A stretch of 64,000 nt of DNA from positions 80,019,479 to 80,083,478 of the forward strand of contig CM075851.1 in the NCBI GenBank assembly GCA_037975125.1, written 5' to 3'. The translations under genes were made by a program, and so were the position numbers. The notes below the pieces were generated by a model. It did no database searches. It had not been told where the DNA came from and was given only the letters and a program-made list of their open reading frames with translations. Below, piece by piece: positions 36,940-50,236 of this stretch. Source of the DNA: Latrodectus hesperus. Its lineage: Eukaryota > Arthropoda > Arachnida > Araneae > Theridiidae. Numbering within the stretch: the first letter of the stretch is position 1; each line of letters begins with the position of its first letter.

Positions 36940-39900
36940 AGTTCTTGCATAAAAAACGTTAAGCGATAAGAAAATTGAAAAGTAATTCAATATTTTAAAT
37001 TAAAAAATATGTTCCTTTTATATATTAAAAAATTCAAGTGTCCACATTTATTATAAAAGCTGTTATTTTAGAAAATTGCACATTTTTCTTAGAAAACTTT
37101 ATATAAATTGTCCTTTTTGCTAAAAGGATAGTTATTTTTCCTTATTTTGCTACATAAACTGAAAGATAATACAATAAGCAACAGACTTTCACATAAAAAT
37201 TGTTATTTTTAGAGTACGTTTTCCTTTTATATTTCCTTTTTTATTGGTCTTTAAAACTTTTATCCGATCTGATCGAAACTAGTATCTATTGACGAAATGT
37301 CATAGGAAGTAGGAAATTCCAAACTTCCATATATATATAATATGTTGGGAAAACAAATATTTCTTCACTTTGCACAATATAAGACTTGCGACTGTCAACT
37401 GTAGAGAAAAATTTAGGAGCAATAAAAAAATGGCGTAAAGAGTAGAGATTTTTGAAGTAATCTCGTAAGGATGTCTTCTTAAATAAAATGATTGGTTGTT
37501 ATTGATGCAAATTACTGTTACAATGACGATATCAATTCATGTCTAGATTTTGTGAAGAAAGTAAACAGAAAATCATTTCATTGCTTTAAATCCTTTTACC
37601 TGAAAAGTTACAGACAGTCAGAAGGAAGCGGTGATGAAATCTTTTCGACACAGCGTTTTACAAAAATGCAGAATGTTTTGCAAGACGCAACGGAACTATT
37701 AATGCTCTTCAACTTTTAGGGCACTTTATTCCCCAACGTTCTAAGAGCATTACCCAACGTTTAAGTTCCAAGTGATTAGAAGAAAATTTATTACTTTACA
37801 GTTAATTATTTATTGAATGGCATTAATTTTTAATCAAAAGTCTAGACTAATTTTCGCCTTCATTACTTCATGCTACATTTCTGGAAAAAAGGCGGAAAAT
37901 AATGGAAGTAAAAATAGCAATATATAAACTCACAAAACTTGCTGAAATATGATATAATTTAAAAAAAACACACACACACAATAACTATCAAGGTGCTGAT
38001 GTATTTAATGATAAAAAATATCAAAGGAGAAAAACAAAAACAAAATAAAGTGTGTCTAAGGGAAAGATGAAATGTTATATTAAATATAATAAAAAATTAA
38101 TATAATCTGATTGGAGCTCAACGTGTGGTTTTGATAAATTGCATGCTTTGGAATAGAAGGTCCCAGGTTAGATTCCAGCCACTATAAAGCACCAATATAT
38201 GATTGTTCTTCTCTTTTCTGACAGCATTATTGCAGTGATGGATGATGAGGATATTTAGTTTTCTCTTCATTCGAGATGTGTGAGTGACTTTCAGTCTATA
38301 AGAAAATAATTCCCATATAACAATATAGAATGGATAATACAATGCCTTACGATTGTTTATATCTTATGTTATTATATTATATTGATACAATACTTTTTCT
38401 CAATATAATATAAAGTATTGAACTGGATTCTAGTGATAAAACAGATTTCTCCTAAACAGAACGTCTCAGATTCGAATTCAGCAGGACCGTATATGGTATA
38501 TGGACATTGCTTTTCTGTGATTTTGAATGCAAATTTGTTGTGTTGGGTGCTTAAGAATTTTTCGCGTTTCTTAGATTGAGTCACGGGAATAGGGCCTTCT
38601 ATTCATAAAGAAATAAAATGGCAAAACGAATTGTAAAAGCTTCGTAAAATGTTTAATTTCCTGGGCTGTTTATTATACGCAGTACAAAATATACTTTGAA
38701 AATTATAAGTATCTACCTATGAAATTTTGTAATTTCTTTTTGTATTATAAGAATTCGTTAACTATGCAATATACTGCATGTTGTCTGTGTTAATATTTCG
38801 ACTTAATATTGTATTAAAATTTCAAATATTTTAAAAGTAACTTTATGTGCTTGTTTTCGGTTGCTGAAGAAATATTTTTTATTTAAAAGTTAAATCACAT
38901 CAACATTAATATTTTTTTAAAACTTAATATTAATCAATTTAATAGGAGAGTCGTATAGGGTTTTATGAAATAGGTGCCTTGCCAAATGTGATTTATAGAA
39001 TGTCTCATTCAATGTGAAAAAGGATGGATTCCATAAAAAATATAAAAATAAGGAACCTTTGACACAAGTACTTGAGTAGTACTTGAGCAAGTATTATGCA
39101 ATATTTTCCTAGAAACGTAACGAACTTATGAAAGGTTTTACATCCTCCAACTTGACATTTTTTCAATAAACAAAAATCTATATTAACTTGTGATTTCGTC
39201 TTTTAATCTCTTGGAAAATGCATTTGATAACAATTTAAAAAGAGAATTTTAATTTAAAAATACTATGGCTAAAACAACTATTAATTTTTGTTTTTACTGG
39301 AAAAGTTTCTGAAATAATTTTAGTCGCCGAAATAAATAAGAATTTAAGTCAAGGAAAGAGTTTTGTGCAACAAACTAACACAACATAACCTACAAAATAA
39401 AGTTGTAAAAGATAGAGCACAGCTGGGAACAATTTATGAGCGTTTTAACACATTCCATGTAGCGTATGTTGGTGGTAAGCAAATTTTTGTTAAATGACAA
39501 AATTGATTTAGATTATTGGAGTTTAGCCAAGTCCGATTTCGCGCCAAACTAATTGCGCAAGCTATTAAGAAAACACACTCCCTCATTTCATCGCTTGTCT
39601 TAGCAGCCACATTGACAAAATATAAGCATAATAAATATGTAAAAATAAATATAACTACTTCTCTGACATCATATATTGTGAAAAGAAAGTTTTAACTGAA
39701 AATTTCTTAAAATAAAATACTTGAGCGTTTTTGATTTAATAAAGACATAGAACTCGGTTTAAATTTACACACATTTTGTGTAGATATGTATTTAGTTTAC
39801 ACAATGAAAATATTTGTAACAAAAATAAAATAATGCAGACATTTTTTAATTTAGAGTAACAAGGAAAATTATAGGCAAATTATATAATAGTTACAATATT

Positions 39901-40100
39901 ATGTACCCCATTTATTAAAATTTAGAAAAATTACTCAAATATAAAAATGAATTATCCGAAAATTACTTTTATGTCCTAAATAATTCATATGTGACGTTTG
40001 ATCGGGAATTTGACAGTCTTGAAACTATAAATGTCAGAATTAAACAAGACAAGAGATGTAATAATTCCTTAATTATTTTACGGGAACATTAAATTTATAA
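36940..40100. other. AT-rich non-coding DNA
   Basis: It holds one degraded family A SINE (38.1 kb) and a tRNA-like trace near 38460 (cagattcgaattcagc). The 75-codon frame at 37492 has no supporting signal. Confidence 0.6.
38110..38335 (+). mobile_element. Family A SINE, degraded
   Basis: gagctcaacgtgtggttttg, gaatagaaggtcccaggtta, gattccagccactataaagc and aatatatgattgttcttctc match the head of family A. The tail is poorly kept. Confidence 0.4.
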
Positions 40101-40340
40101 GTCAAAATACATTGCCCGACATTAAAAGTGCAACACAAAGAAGAAGTCGCCTTAAAATTATCCAAATTTCAGGGTAGGTGCACTTTAATAAGTCATGCAA
40201 ATGATATGAAATGCGCAGATCTTCAGTGCATGTAGGATAAGATATTCGTGCCGTTATTGTTGCTTGGAAAATAATCGTTGAAAGTTTGTTCTTATCACAA
40301 AGGATGTCTGTAATAGCAGAGAATTAAGACCATCGTCGAT

Positions 40341-41498
40341 GTGTCAGTTCCAGTAGACAAACAAGTTTACGAGGGGCATGGTGTTCGGACTGAAATGGGC
40401 AGGTTGGTCCTTAAGGTAAATCGCACTGACAGACACCTGGGCCCATTGCAAGTACACCAGGTGCAGCGAAGATGGTTGGAACAAGGAACTGTGGAATGTT
40501 TGCGGCGTGCTGGTGCATCCAGAGTGACGTTAGCACGAGTGCATCGACGCTTTCGACAGGAGGCGTTGACAGCCAAGCAAAGCACGTTGCAAGACACCCT
40601 GGATGCTAACATATCGAGCAGAATCATTTGCCGTCGATTGATTGCTAGTGGCCTGCGCTCATGGCGTTTATTGAAAAGACTGCCATTGACCCCACAGCAT
40701 AGACTCCAATGTCTGAAATGGTGCCAGTTTAATTTTTGGTTTGTTTTGTTTGTCGCTCAACGGTCATTTTTTGCACGCGAGAGCAAATTAGACCGGGACC
40801 TACGTTTTTTAAAGTGAATTCTGTACCACTACAAACATCCATGCCCAAGGTGGGATTCGAACCCACGAATTGTTGAACCGAAGGCAAGGGTAATAACAGA
40901 AATGGTGCCGGATTAGAACGATGTGGACGACGGAGGGGCACAGGATCGTCTTCTCAGATGAGTCACGTTTTTCTTTCTTCAGTGATAGACGCTGCGTACG
41001 AGTGTGGAGTGAACGTCGAGACCGGTTTCATCTTGCAGTAATTGTGGAACGCCCTACAGCGCGCCAACAAGGCATCAGGGTTTGGGACACAATTGCGCAC
41101 GATTACATCATACTTCTAGTACGTATTCAGGCACTATGCATCTCAATGTTACGTAAATGATGGGCTACAGCCAGCTGTACTCCAAGGAATGCCAAATGAT
41201 CTTTATCGGCAGGATAACAACCGACCGCATATTGCTCGCATCAGCCAACATGCCCTTCAAGGTGTACACCTCTTTCCCTGGCCACGGTGTTCACTAGAGC
41301 TCTCACCAATCGAACACATTTGGGATATGATTGGAGGCCATTTGCAGATCTTGCCACTCCCTCCTTCTGAAGATGCACTTGTCAAATATTTGAGAGGGAA
41401 TGGAGAGTCATACCTTAGAACGCCATCCGATCTCTCATTCAACACCACGACTTGTTGCTTCGTGTATCGCCGTTCACGGTGGTCCTACAACCTACTGA
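40341..41498 (+). pseudogene. Tc1-family transposase pseudogene
   Basis: The N-terminal half (40341 to about 40727) has the paired DNA-binding region of Tc1 transposases, ending in the family signature RRLIASGLRSWRLLKRLPLT then PQHRLQCLKWC. A SINE interrupts the frame there. Coding resumes at 40899 with VFSDESRFSF (first catalytic Asp). It shifts frame near 41130-41150, then gives YRQDNNRPHIAR (second Asp) and SPIEHIWD (catalytic Glu). The C-terminus is VASCIAVHGGPTTY and stops at 41496-41498. All three DDE residues are still readable, but the SINE and the frameshift mean no active protein can be made. The normal role would be cut-and-paste transposition of the enclosing element. Confidence 0.9.
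40726..40898 (-). mobile_element. tRNA-derived SINE (family C) nested in the Tc1 element
   Basis: The insertion is flanked by an 11-bp direct repeat GAAATGGTGCC (40715-40725 and 40899-40909) that matches the transposase codons it split. On the minus strand it carries a tRNA-type internal promoter B box (GGTTCGAATCC, from gggattcgaaccc at about 40853-40865). It is followed by gcatggatgtttgtagtgg and ends in repeats of a caaac-type unit. A related copy is at 23310-23460. It inserted after the Tc1 element, so it is the younger of the two. Confidence 0.88.
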
Positions 41499-41649
41499 CC
41501 CTACCTTGTTCTTGCTCTGTATCATGCATATCAGTTCGAAATATAGATCAATTACTGTTCGCTTCTATCTCTTTCTGTTTCCCGAGTTTCTTCACTTTCT
41601 GGCTACTCTTTTTTGGAGTTGCCTTTTCAATGTCGGGCCGCGTGTAATT

Positions 41650-42530
41650 GTAAATCATAAATCAAAAATCCCATTTTCATAGATTTAAAAGTAGATAGCT
41701 TTATAGGTTGTCAGAAAAATACGTCATTTTTATTTTGGAAGATAAATAGTTCGATAAAATGCATCATGCAAAAATGTTCTGAGCGGCTCAATATACGCTA
41801 GACACTCTTACAGCCCAAATTTCTGCAATTAGTATTCATGAAGGTAGATAAGAGATTACTAACTCAGGCATATAGACTGCGTCTTTTGACAATATATACA
41901 TTTTCGAGGTTGCTTATTTGATGGGCGTGAGCAAATAGACAGAAACGATTTATTATTGGTTACTCTTCAATAAAGAATAGCTAATAATAATCTATTAAAG
42001 TTTACATAACCATGATTTTAATAACAATGAAAGCATACAGTTTTTAATATTAATATATATTTCACATCAAATCTCATAACTTAAATTACAGTGATACGAT
42101 TTATCTAATTTACTGAAAGAATTCAATATTACTAGATTAAACATGTTGCAAAATATTCTAAATTAAATTAACTTAATTAAAGGATTTAACCTAAAGAGTT
42201 TTGATCACTTAATATCTATTATAATTAAACAACTGATAGAGCTCTTTAGATTAGCTGCTAGAAAGGGAAGAGATAATACGAATAATAACAATAAAAAAAG
42301 CACTTCATCATGCTTAATTAGACTGCCGATTGTTCTTGATCAATGTTCCAATCTCAGTTCGGAATCTTTCTAACTGTGAGTTTCCTACCCACAGAATCGT
42401 TTCAAAGATTAGAGGTAATCTATTTTTAACCATGGGTGATCCTTATCACTTTCATGATGAAATTCAGATTTATATTTTATTTATACGTGAACATAATAAA
42501 ATATGTTATTTTTCCATTTAAAAAAGGCAG
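41650..42530. other. AT-rich non-coding DNA
   Basis: Nothing recognised. Confidence 0.65.
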
Positions 42531-42534
42531 TATG

Positions 42535-42765
42535 TAGGGATGAGGCTCATGGTAAATAAGTGCTTATATCATGTTCTTGAGATTGAAAGGTTCCAGGTTC
42601 AATATCAGCTACAAATTGAGCAACAGAAGATGGATATTGTGATTCTTCTTTTCCAAGTACATCTGTTGGAGCAGATACTTGTTGGTGTTTTCAGGTTTCT
42701 TTCTTTGCGATACGTAAATACCGCCCACTATGGATGAAAAGTACTCCAGATTGGCAGTTTATGTG
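42535..42765 (+). mobile_element. Family A SINE, first of three adjacent copies
   Basis: tgaggctcatggtaaataag, B-box-like aggttccaggttcaatatca, gagcaacagaagatggatat, ttcaggtttctttctttgcg, ccgcccactatgg and tactccagattgg follow the family order. Confidence 0.55.
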
Positions 42766-42829
42766 ATGTGGAAATTAAAAGGCTTATGAGTGCCCACTAC
42801 ATTCGGTCAATTTATTTAAAATCTGAGCC

Positions 42830-42975
42830 ATGATTGTTGGTGGTAGAAAAGTGCTTTTCAGAGTGAAAGCTGCCAGGTTCGATCTCATCAACTGTTCAAC
42901 AATAAAAGATGGCTATTTCTGCGATTCTATCTTCTGCATCCATGTTGGATAGATTCCAATTTTGATAGCTGTCCG
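42830..42975 (+). mobile_element. Family A SINE, second adjacent copy, 3' truncated
   Basis: B box caggttcgatctca, then actgttcaacaataaaagat and ggctatttctgcgattc. It lies about 290 bases after the first copy in the same orientation. The end is lost. Confidence 0.5.
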
Positions 42976-43129
42976 CAAACTAAACTAGAGGCTGATAAAA
43001 GTTTGTTAGTTGTATGCACTGGAGTTTGCCAAATCGAGACTGGATGAAAATGAATATATTATTAAATGTCTTCAAAAAAGTAAATTACAATGTGTACATT
43101 GAAGTACGTTACAGCAACCAAATATAGAG

Positions 43130-43350
43130 AGATGGACTCATCATGACCATGGGATAGAATTGCATTCTTCGGAATGGAAAAGTCCCAGGCTCATTTCTGC
43201 CGACTGCTGAATGAATGAAACTTTATGAGAAATATGTATTGGGTTTCTGATTTCTATATTTACATCTATCGTGAATGAGGTTCTTAAATGTTTTCCGGGT
43301 TTTCTCTCGTATGAAATTTTATATGACCTACTATCTCTGAAGAGTTCTTT
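43130..43350 (+). mobile_element. Family A SINE, third adjacent copy
   Basis: gactcatcatgaccatggga, tcccaggctcatttctgccg, tgttttccgggttttctctc, ctactatctctgaag and agttctttt keep the family order, about 300 bases after the second copy. Confidence 0.5.
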
Positions 43351-43459
43351 TAAAATATATTGAATATCCATTCAATATGCGATGGATATTCAAATGTATT
43401 ATAAAAATCAAATGGTTCTACGAGGCATCAAAGACACATTCAATGTTAAAATATCAAAT

Positions 43460-43611
<152 letters not shown>

Positions 43612-43654
43612 TAACGAGAACAATCTATATAATTGCATGGTTATCGCTCTGTCA

Positions 43655-43775
43655 TTTGTATTAACAGATCGTGTGTTCGAATCCTGTCTTGGGCATAGTT
43701 GTTTGTAGTGGTTCGAATTTCATTTTAAATAGTAAGTATTACGCTCTAATTCATCCTCCTGTGTAAAAAATGAGC
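43655..43775 (+). mobile_element. Family C SINE, plus orientation
   Basis: cgtgtgttcgaatcctgtct (B box), then gggcatagttgtttgtagtg and gttcgaatttcattttaaa follow the family C order closely. It begins about 45 bases past the TA palindrome. Confidence 0.6.
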
Positions 43776-44048
43776 ATTCAGTGACAAACAAGCAATCAGA
43801 TCTGTACTCAAAATAAACTAAATTGACTCACTGAATAAAATAAATAGTCATAAAATATTTTAATCGCACACGTTTCATTTATTATTTATTTTTTTTAAAA
43901 AAGGTAAAACCAGAAATAAGATGTTTATGCACAGATCTTTTTAAAAGCCTCCGTCAAAATTTGTTATGAAATGTTAACAAAAAGAACAACAAAACAAACA
44001 TGTCACCAAAAGCAGGCTCTTATCTCCTTATTGGCGTGTATCATCATT

Positions 44049-44204
44049 TCACCGGTGATAAATCCGCACGACTTCCTTAAGTGATGCTTCTCGGGTCGCT
44101 GCTTTGACTGAATCAATCACTTTCCATCCATCGCCGTTTTTATTGACAGCGAAAACCTGATACACTGTTTCAGCCATTATTCTTGGTGACTCAGGGACTT
44201 CGTT
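44049..44204 (-). CDS. Candidate terminal exon, unrecognised protein
   Basis: Seen: on the minus strand a pyrimidine-rich acceptor (cattcatcctcgctttttaag) precedes 51 open codons and TGA. The GC content is clearly higher than the surrounding DNA. The peptide begins NEVPESPRIMAETVYQVF, contains NKNGDGW, and ends KEVVRIYHR. If the TGA is not the real end, a possible donor (gtgaaa) overlaps it at 44052-44047, so the exon could be internal. NKNGDG superficially recalls an EF-hand loop, but the following positions (W, K, then S at loop position 12) do not fit. Its reading phase also does not continue directly from the calmodulin-like exon 6 kb upstream on this strand. The alternating hydrophobic pattern could suit a small beta-grasp domain, but that is a guess. 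Function unknown. Confidence 0.4.
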   Translation of the reverse strand, partial: NEVPESPRIMAETVYQVFAVNKNGDGWKVIDSVKAATREASLKEVVRIYHR

Positions 44205-44735
44205 CTTAAAAAGCGAGGATGAATGGAAATAAGAGAGATAAAAGTAAAAAATATAGGATGCCATTGATTGTGTTCTTTGAAAGACATGTGACATCTCAAT
44301 GCTCTGTTGGCGGAAAAAAACCCACATAACAGATAATGTAAGAAATTAACGAATGACAGGAAAATGAAGATGGTAATTTTTTAATGTAAGCTAGAGAATA
44401 TGTATTTTTCTAAAATATAATAGAATAAATGAATTATGAGATATTGAATTGAAGTTTTAAGAAATCCCAAGGTTAATACTGAATAATGTGAAAGAAAAAT
44501 GAATCAAGATCTTTAGATACGTTTGAAAGTGTTTCAATTTCTGATAATTTTACTCAAAAAAGATTTACTACGTATTTAAAATTGACCGAATAAAATTATA
44601 TTATTCTGAATTATGTGCTACTATATTTCAAAATATATATTTTTATTGATTTAAGTGATTTTTAATAAGAATTCATATTATTTTGCCTTTTTTCTGCTTT
44701 ATTTCATTTAAGTTCATTCAATATAATGACAATTA

Positions 44736-44908
<173 letters not shown>

Positions 44909-44909
44909 C

Positions 44910-47900
44910 ATTATATTATATGTATACACACACGCACTTTTAATTTAAGTAAATATATTTATATAACAATTATGCTTATTCAAACTGCGAAAAGATTGAA
45001 TCTTTTCGTCAGACATTTACTTAGAGTTTCCAATGATTTTCAAAATGGCTGATGAAATAAAATCATATATTCTTAAGTTTTACAACATAAAATTATCTTT
45101 TATTAATATTGAAGCACAAATCACTTTGTTATTCTCTTGGAGTAAGAACAATATAACTAAAGTCTTTTATAAATAAATCTGTATGAAAAACAATTACATT
45201 TTTTATAAAATTCACTGAAAGCAAAGAGAGATAGATAAAAGGTGAGTGAACAAAATAACAGGAAGGAATGTGATGGCTACATTTTATCGCCTTAAATTCT
45301 CATAAAACATTTTATCAAAAACAATAGCTACCTTAATTCTTCGCCGGTTATTCTATTTATTGTTTTATTTATTTATTGGTAACTTAAATACTTAATTTGA
45401 TTGTTTCCAACATTGCTATGGATTTATAGTTGAAATTGCAATATTCCCAGCCTTAATTATTTTTCTGCAAATTTGGAAGATGACTTTGATCCTTAGTAGA
45501 TGCTTATTAGCTTCTTACCAATGCATTTAAAATGTCAATAACTAAACGTGGAAAAGTAAGAAGAAAATGAAAGGAGAATTTAAAATGAGCATCGCAAAAT
45601 TTAACTGAGATGATGAAAAACGAAAAAAGTTATAGGCTAGAATCCGGTGAATGGTACTAAATGTGTTGAATTTGATTGTATAGTGTTGTCCTGCAAAGAT
45701 TAATGTATTCAATATTTTTATCTATGAAGTGGTTGTTTCTTTCATTCCATTTGGGATCATGACTGATTGGTTTAAAACATCCATGACGTCACACATAATT
45801 AATTACGACATCGTATTAAAACGGGCGTCTTAAGTCTGACTTGTACACGAATTCACTGCCAAATCTTATCTTTTGAGAGGCAGCAAACAAGGCGAAGTTC
45901 ATCATCGAATGTCTGAGAATACTGACGAAATTCATTTTGTTAATAAAACTATTTCTTATATAAAGACCAAAATATCGGTTTGAGAAACCGTTTTCCTTTT
46001 ATTCAAGCCATTAACACGTTGACAATAGAACAGAAGAAAAAGCAAAATGAAGACAAGACATCCATTCTATGGTTAGTTAAAATCGGCAAGGACGATTTAA
46101 ATTTTTAAAAATTTTATTAATTAATAGAATTTTAGATATAAGTATGATATATCCCCCCAACAGATTTCTCGCTAAATTTTGTTTTGATTATTGTGTTTCC
46201 GGTTTCCCCTTTGGTGTTGCCAATTTGAATTTTTTTGCTTTTTTGGATTTTTTTGTTGCCAGATACGGTTTCTTCTTGTTTTTTACCTTATTTTTGTGTC
46301 ATATATGTTTTTTTAAGTGGCAACAGCGTTAGAATTGCTTAGCAATGAAAAAAGTCACAAAGGTCACCAAGGGGTGATACACCTTTCTAGTTCTGAATTT
46401 TAAACTACTAATTGTAATATTTTTAAATAGAATCTATTAAATCTTAAGATTAATGGCTTGCTTATGCCAGCCTTTAAAATTTTAATTTTTGTTAGATTTA
46501 TTTTATTTAAGTTAACAAAATCACTTTATAATTTCGATACACAATTTTCTAAAATGACATACAAATGAATACAAATGACAATTTTCTAAAATGCAAATAT
46601 GAAAAGTCATAAATAGTGTTAATGAATTACATACCTAGAAGATAAAAACTACAATTTTTGCAGAAAAAAATTTCATATTTGCTCACATTATAACTAAGAA
46701 ACATTCTACGTTATAAAATATTCCCTTTTTTAACTTCTTCCTTCTTCAGAAAAAAACACCATTTAAATTTTTATAAGGAAATAATTCATAACATTTAAAA
46801 AAAAATTCAGTACAGAAAGAAGTATGCTTTTGGATATAAGTTAAAATATTTTGTTGCCTGTTTTATTCGTGTTTTCACCGTGGGTGCTTGGGGTTTTCTG
46901 ACTTTCCTTCTATTGGTATTTGAGTGCGTTTTACTATCAAATTATTTCCTTGGTAGATATTATATAGCGTGAATGTTAAAAAGCTTTACAATATTTAATT
47001 GATTTCAACCGTATAGCTGTCTTTTACACTGTTTCAAATAATGAACAGCATTTTGTATAACAAAAGAGATAACCTGAAAAAAATCTAGCTCATGCACGTT
47101 AATGGGCATGTGGATTGAAAAACATGCCAAGAAAATTTTTTAATGCATATCACAAGAATGAATTTTCTTGAACAATATGTTCACACTTGTCGGAAGATGA
47201 GAATTGTGAAACATTCCCAGCAAATTAAAACATATCTGCATAAAACACACGTCACGAATTGTTCTAAAATTGACTCTAAACTTATAAACTTTCACTGTAA
47301 GTTTTGGTTTGTGTGTTCTTTTAAGGTAATTTTCAGCATGTAAAAACTCATTTTACTATGGTCTATAGTTTAAAATGCATTCTAAACCCTTACAAAGGAT
47401 ATTTTTATGGGGAAAAGCATGCGAAAAAATGAACGAACGAACTGTAGGTCAAAGTATTGACCTATCGGCCACCAAGGTTTATTTTGAAAAATTTATTCTC
47501 GAAATTAGTCAAATTAAAAAGAAGCACAATACTAATTCAAGAATAAGATTAATAGACTTGAAACTAAAAAATTCTTCTGTTTACGTTTCCTAGGTCTTCG
47601 AATTTTCTTGTACACCAATCAACACAAACAATATATATCCAATGTTTTCGAAATTATAAAAATTTTTTGTAGACTTATGGTTTATAGATATTTATGCAAT
47701 TTTACAAATTCAATTGAAATATTCGTATTTTAGCCACATTCAGCATTTTCTTTTATGTTTTTAATATGCATCATCATGTATATGAGCTTCTTCTACAAAT
47801 GATAAAATTATAAATAACATGACAATGATTTTGTTTTTTAAATTTATCTTTTTTTATTTTAAAGAAGAAACAGGAGAAAAGTAATTACAAATTATTTTTA

Positions 47901-50230
47901 AACCTAGTTTTTTTTTTAAATTACTTTACTAATGTTAATAGTCTATACATTTATTTTACTTTGATGTTTTTACAATAAGAAATATCCATTCATTCTATAC
48001 AGTTCTAGTAAGCAAAGTTTTTATCACCTGATATTTTTAATCAAATAATTAAGGATCTAGTACACAATTTAAACAATTGTCTTTTATACTTATACTTTGG
48101 TCAGAAAGAAACGAATGAAATTTGTTTTCAATCACTAAATTTTCAATAAAAATTTCAGATAAAGGAGGAATGAAAGTATAAAATACTGTGTATTCTAACT
48201 AAAATAAAACTAAATTCATCTATTTTATGATCGCATTTATTGTTAGGAAAAAAATATGTCACAATGATCCAAATATAATTTTCCATTCCGCAAAAAACAA
48301 TAAAAAATTTCAAATGTAATCATACATACCGGAAATGAGTAGATGTTTGATACTGCTATTAAATGCCCTGTTTTTTACTTTATAACTTCATTGATTAAAA
48401 TTTCATTTAAGTGCAAAGGATCATGAATTTGTTCAAATATCTATTATGGTTACGAGGACCAAAGCTATTTCAATCGTAATAGTTTTTTACGCTTTCATTC
48501 TATTTACCGGAATATTTATCTTTGATAATTAAAATGGGAATATTTTTAAGGCAATTTACTTTCAAAATGTGACTACAAAAGATTATATACAAGTTTAGTG
48601 AATTGAAAATATTTTTTCTTGAATTCTTTTAAATATGAAAAAAGATAACTTTAAATGATAAAATTGTTAAGTGATAAAATGATAAATATATTTTTCTTTC
48701 ACTGTTCCTCAAAAATAAAACAGTGATAAATTTTTTGTCTTAAATGAATATAGAAAAACACTGAGCGCTACGTATATTTTTTAAGAAATAATTTACTTTT
48801 AATTTAAATTAATTTTAATTTGTGTCTGCAGTTTTATGTAATTTATATTTATCATTCAGATTATATATAATGATATGTGCTATTATTTGTATATTAATAA
48901 GAACCAAATCTTACTATGTGAATTAATTCACTTTAAAAAAACTTGTTATGTAATTAATTTTGTTATGGTCATTAATTTTATCGTCCCTTAAAAAATTTAA
49001 TACACGTTATATATTTTTATGAACTAAAAAGGAAAAATATAGAATAACATCTTTCACAGACATTAGTTTACAAAAAAGATTGTATATCGACAGTTTCTGA
49101 AGAACAACAAATAAGATCACATTTTCCTATGTTATCCTACAAAAGAATGTATCATGTTTTTCCAAATATTTTTTTCTAATATCGCTCTGCTATATTTCAC
49201 TTCTTGTATGTTTTTGATGTAATGTGTTTTCCTCATAAATTGTTCCAACAAATTCCTTTAAAAAATTAGCTTTAACAATTAAATTTGGAGTAAAGTTGAA
49301 AAGGAATTTTAAAGTTACAAAATATGATTGTCGTTTATAAATTGATGAGTAATTGAAATAGTTTTATCATGAATTACTTTGATTTTAATTAGAAAATGAC
49401 TCAGTTATTGACAAAAATTTAATGATAAAATAGTTAAGTGATAAAATGAAAAATAGATTTCATTTCATTGTAGATTCACCGATATTGTTTCATTAAGTTA
49501 TTGATAATTGAAATACTACATTTGTAACATAGAGAAATACGTTAAAAGTACTAGAGCATAATCGAAAATCATAAGAATTATTTTATCACATCTTATACTC
49601 TGATTTTTTTTATCTCTGATCATGTAACTTATTAGTTTGATGAATTATTGCAACTTGAAAAATCAAGACATGCAACACAGTGATGCATAGGTTACAGTGT
49701 ACTTTTATAAATATCCGAAGCCATTTAAAAGTGATATAATTGACAATTTTATGACTTTTTATCCGCAATTTTTATAGTTAGCCACACTATGAATCCTATT
49801 AATGAATTATCACTTTATAAAATTAAACTTATGCAAATGAGATTAGAATAATTATTACAGTTTTATATTTCATGTTACGTAAAAGAAGCCATTTTGGAAT
49901 ATTTAAGCGAGAAAATGTATCAAATTTCATTTTCGTCAAATACAACTATTATATTGAAACATCAATATTTCCCTTTAAGCAAAATGTCAGCCAAATGTAA
50001 GAGATTTGGGCAATTTTTGACGAACAGGTTTTATATTCGATTATATTTCAGAATCAAATGCTTTCATATTTTTCAGATTTCCTTATCCTATTGTATAAAT
50101 CATAAAATTATGAAAATATATTCTAACATGAATAGTGATAAACAGGAAATTCCAATTCAGCTGTCTCATGTTTACGCTGTGTCATTGTTTTTCAGGTGCA
50201 GCTTACTAATATATATATACACGGGGATCA
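44910..50230. other. AT-rich DNA, probably intronic for the calmodulin-like gene
   Basis: It lies downstream (minus strand) of the calmodulin-like exon, so at least part should be intron. The next exon, about 107 bp and encoding the rest of EF-hand 2, was not found by reading. Two similar AT-rich stretches (about 48654 and 49422, gataaaat then gttaagtgataaaatga) suggest a diverged repeat. Confidence 0.5.
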
Positions 50231-50236
50231 GCTTAC

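Larger units (their letters stand above)
40110..41644 (+). mobile_element. Tc1-like DNA transposon, both ends present, inactivated
   Basis: Both ends carry an inverted repeat. The left has GCCCGACATTAAAAGTGCAAC from 40114 and the right has the complement of GCCCGACATTGAAAAGGCAAC up to about 41638. A TA dinucleotide flanks each side (40108-40109 and 41645-41646), as expected for this superfamily. The element encloses a Tc1-type transposase relic. Removing the 173-bp SINE nested in it and one copy of the 11-bp target duplication leaves about 1.35 kb, a normal Tc1 length. A 3' fragment of the same family lies at 19809-20060 on the other strand. Confidence 0.9.

Noticed and set aside
37492..37719. 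Plus-strand 75-codon frame
   Set aside because: No splice signals, no motif, and composition close to background.
44049..44140. Second EF-hand partner exon of the calmodulin-like gene
   Set aside because: NKNGDG fits only the first half of a loop. Position 12 is not acidic and the exon phase does not follow from 50237.
46140..46335. Plus-strand Phe-rich frame near 46.2 kb
   Set aside because: It is a T-rich stretch next to a small repeat-like patch (gtcacaaaggtcaccaag), not coding.
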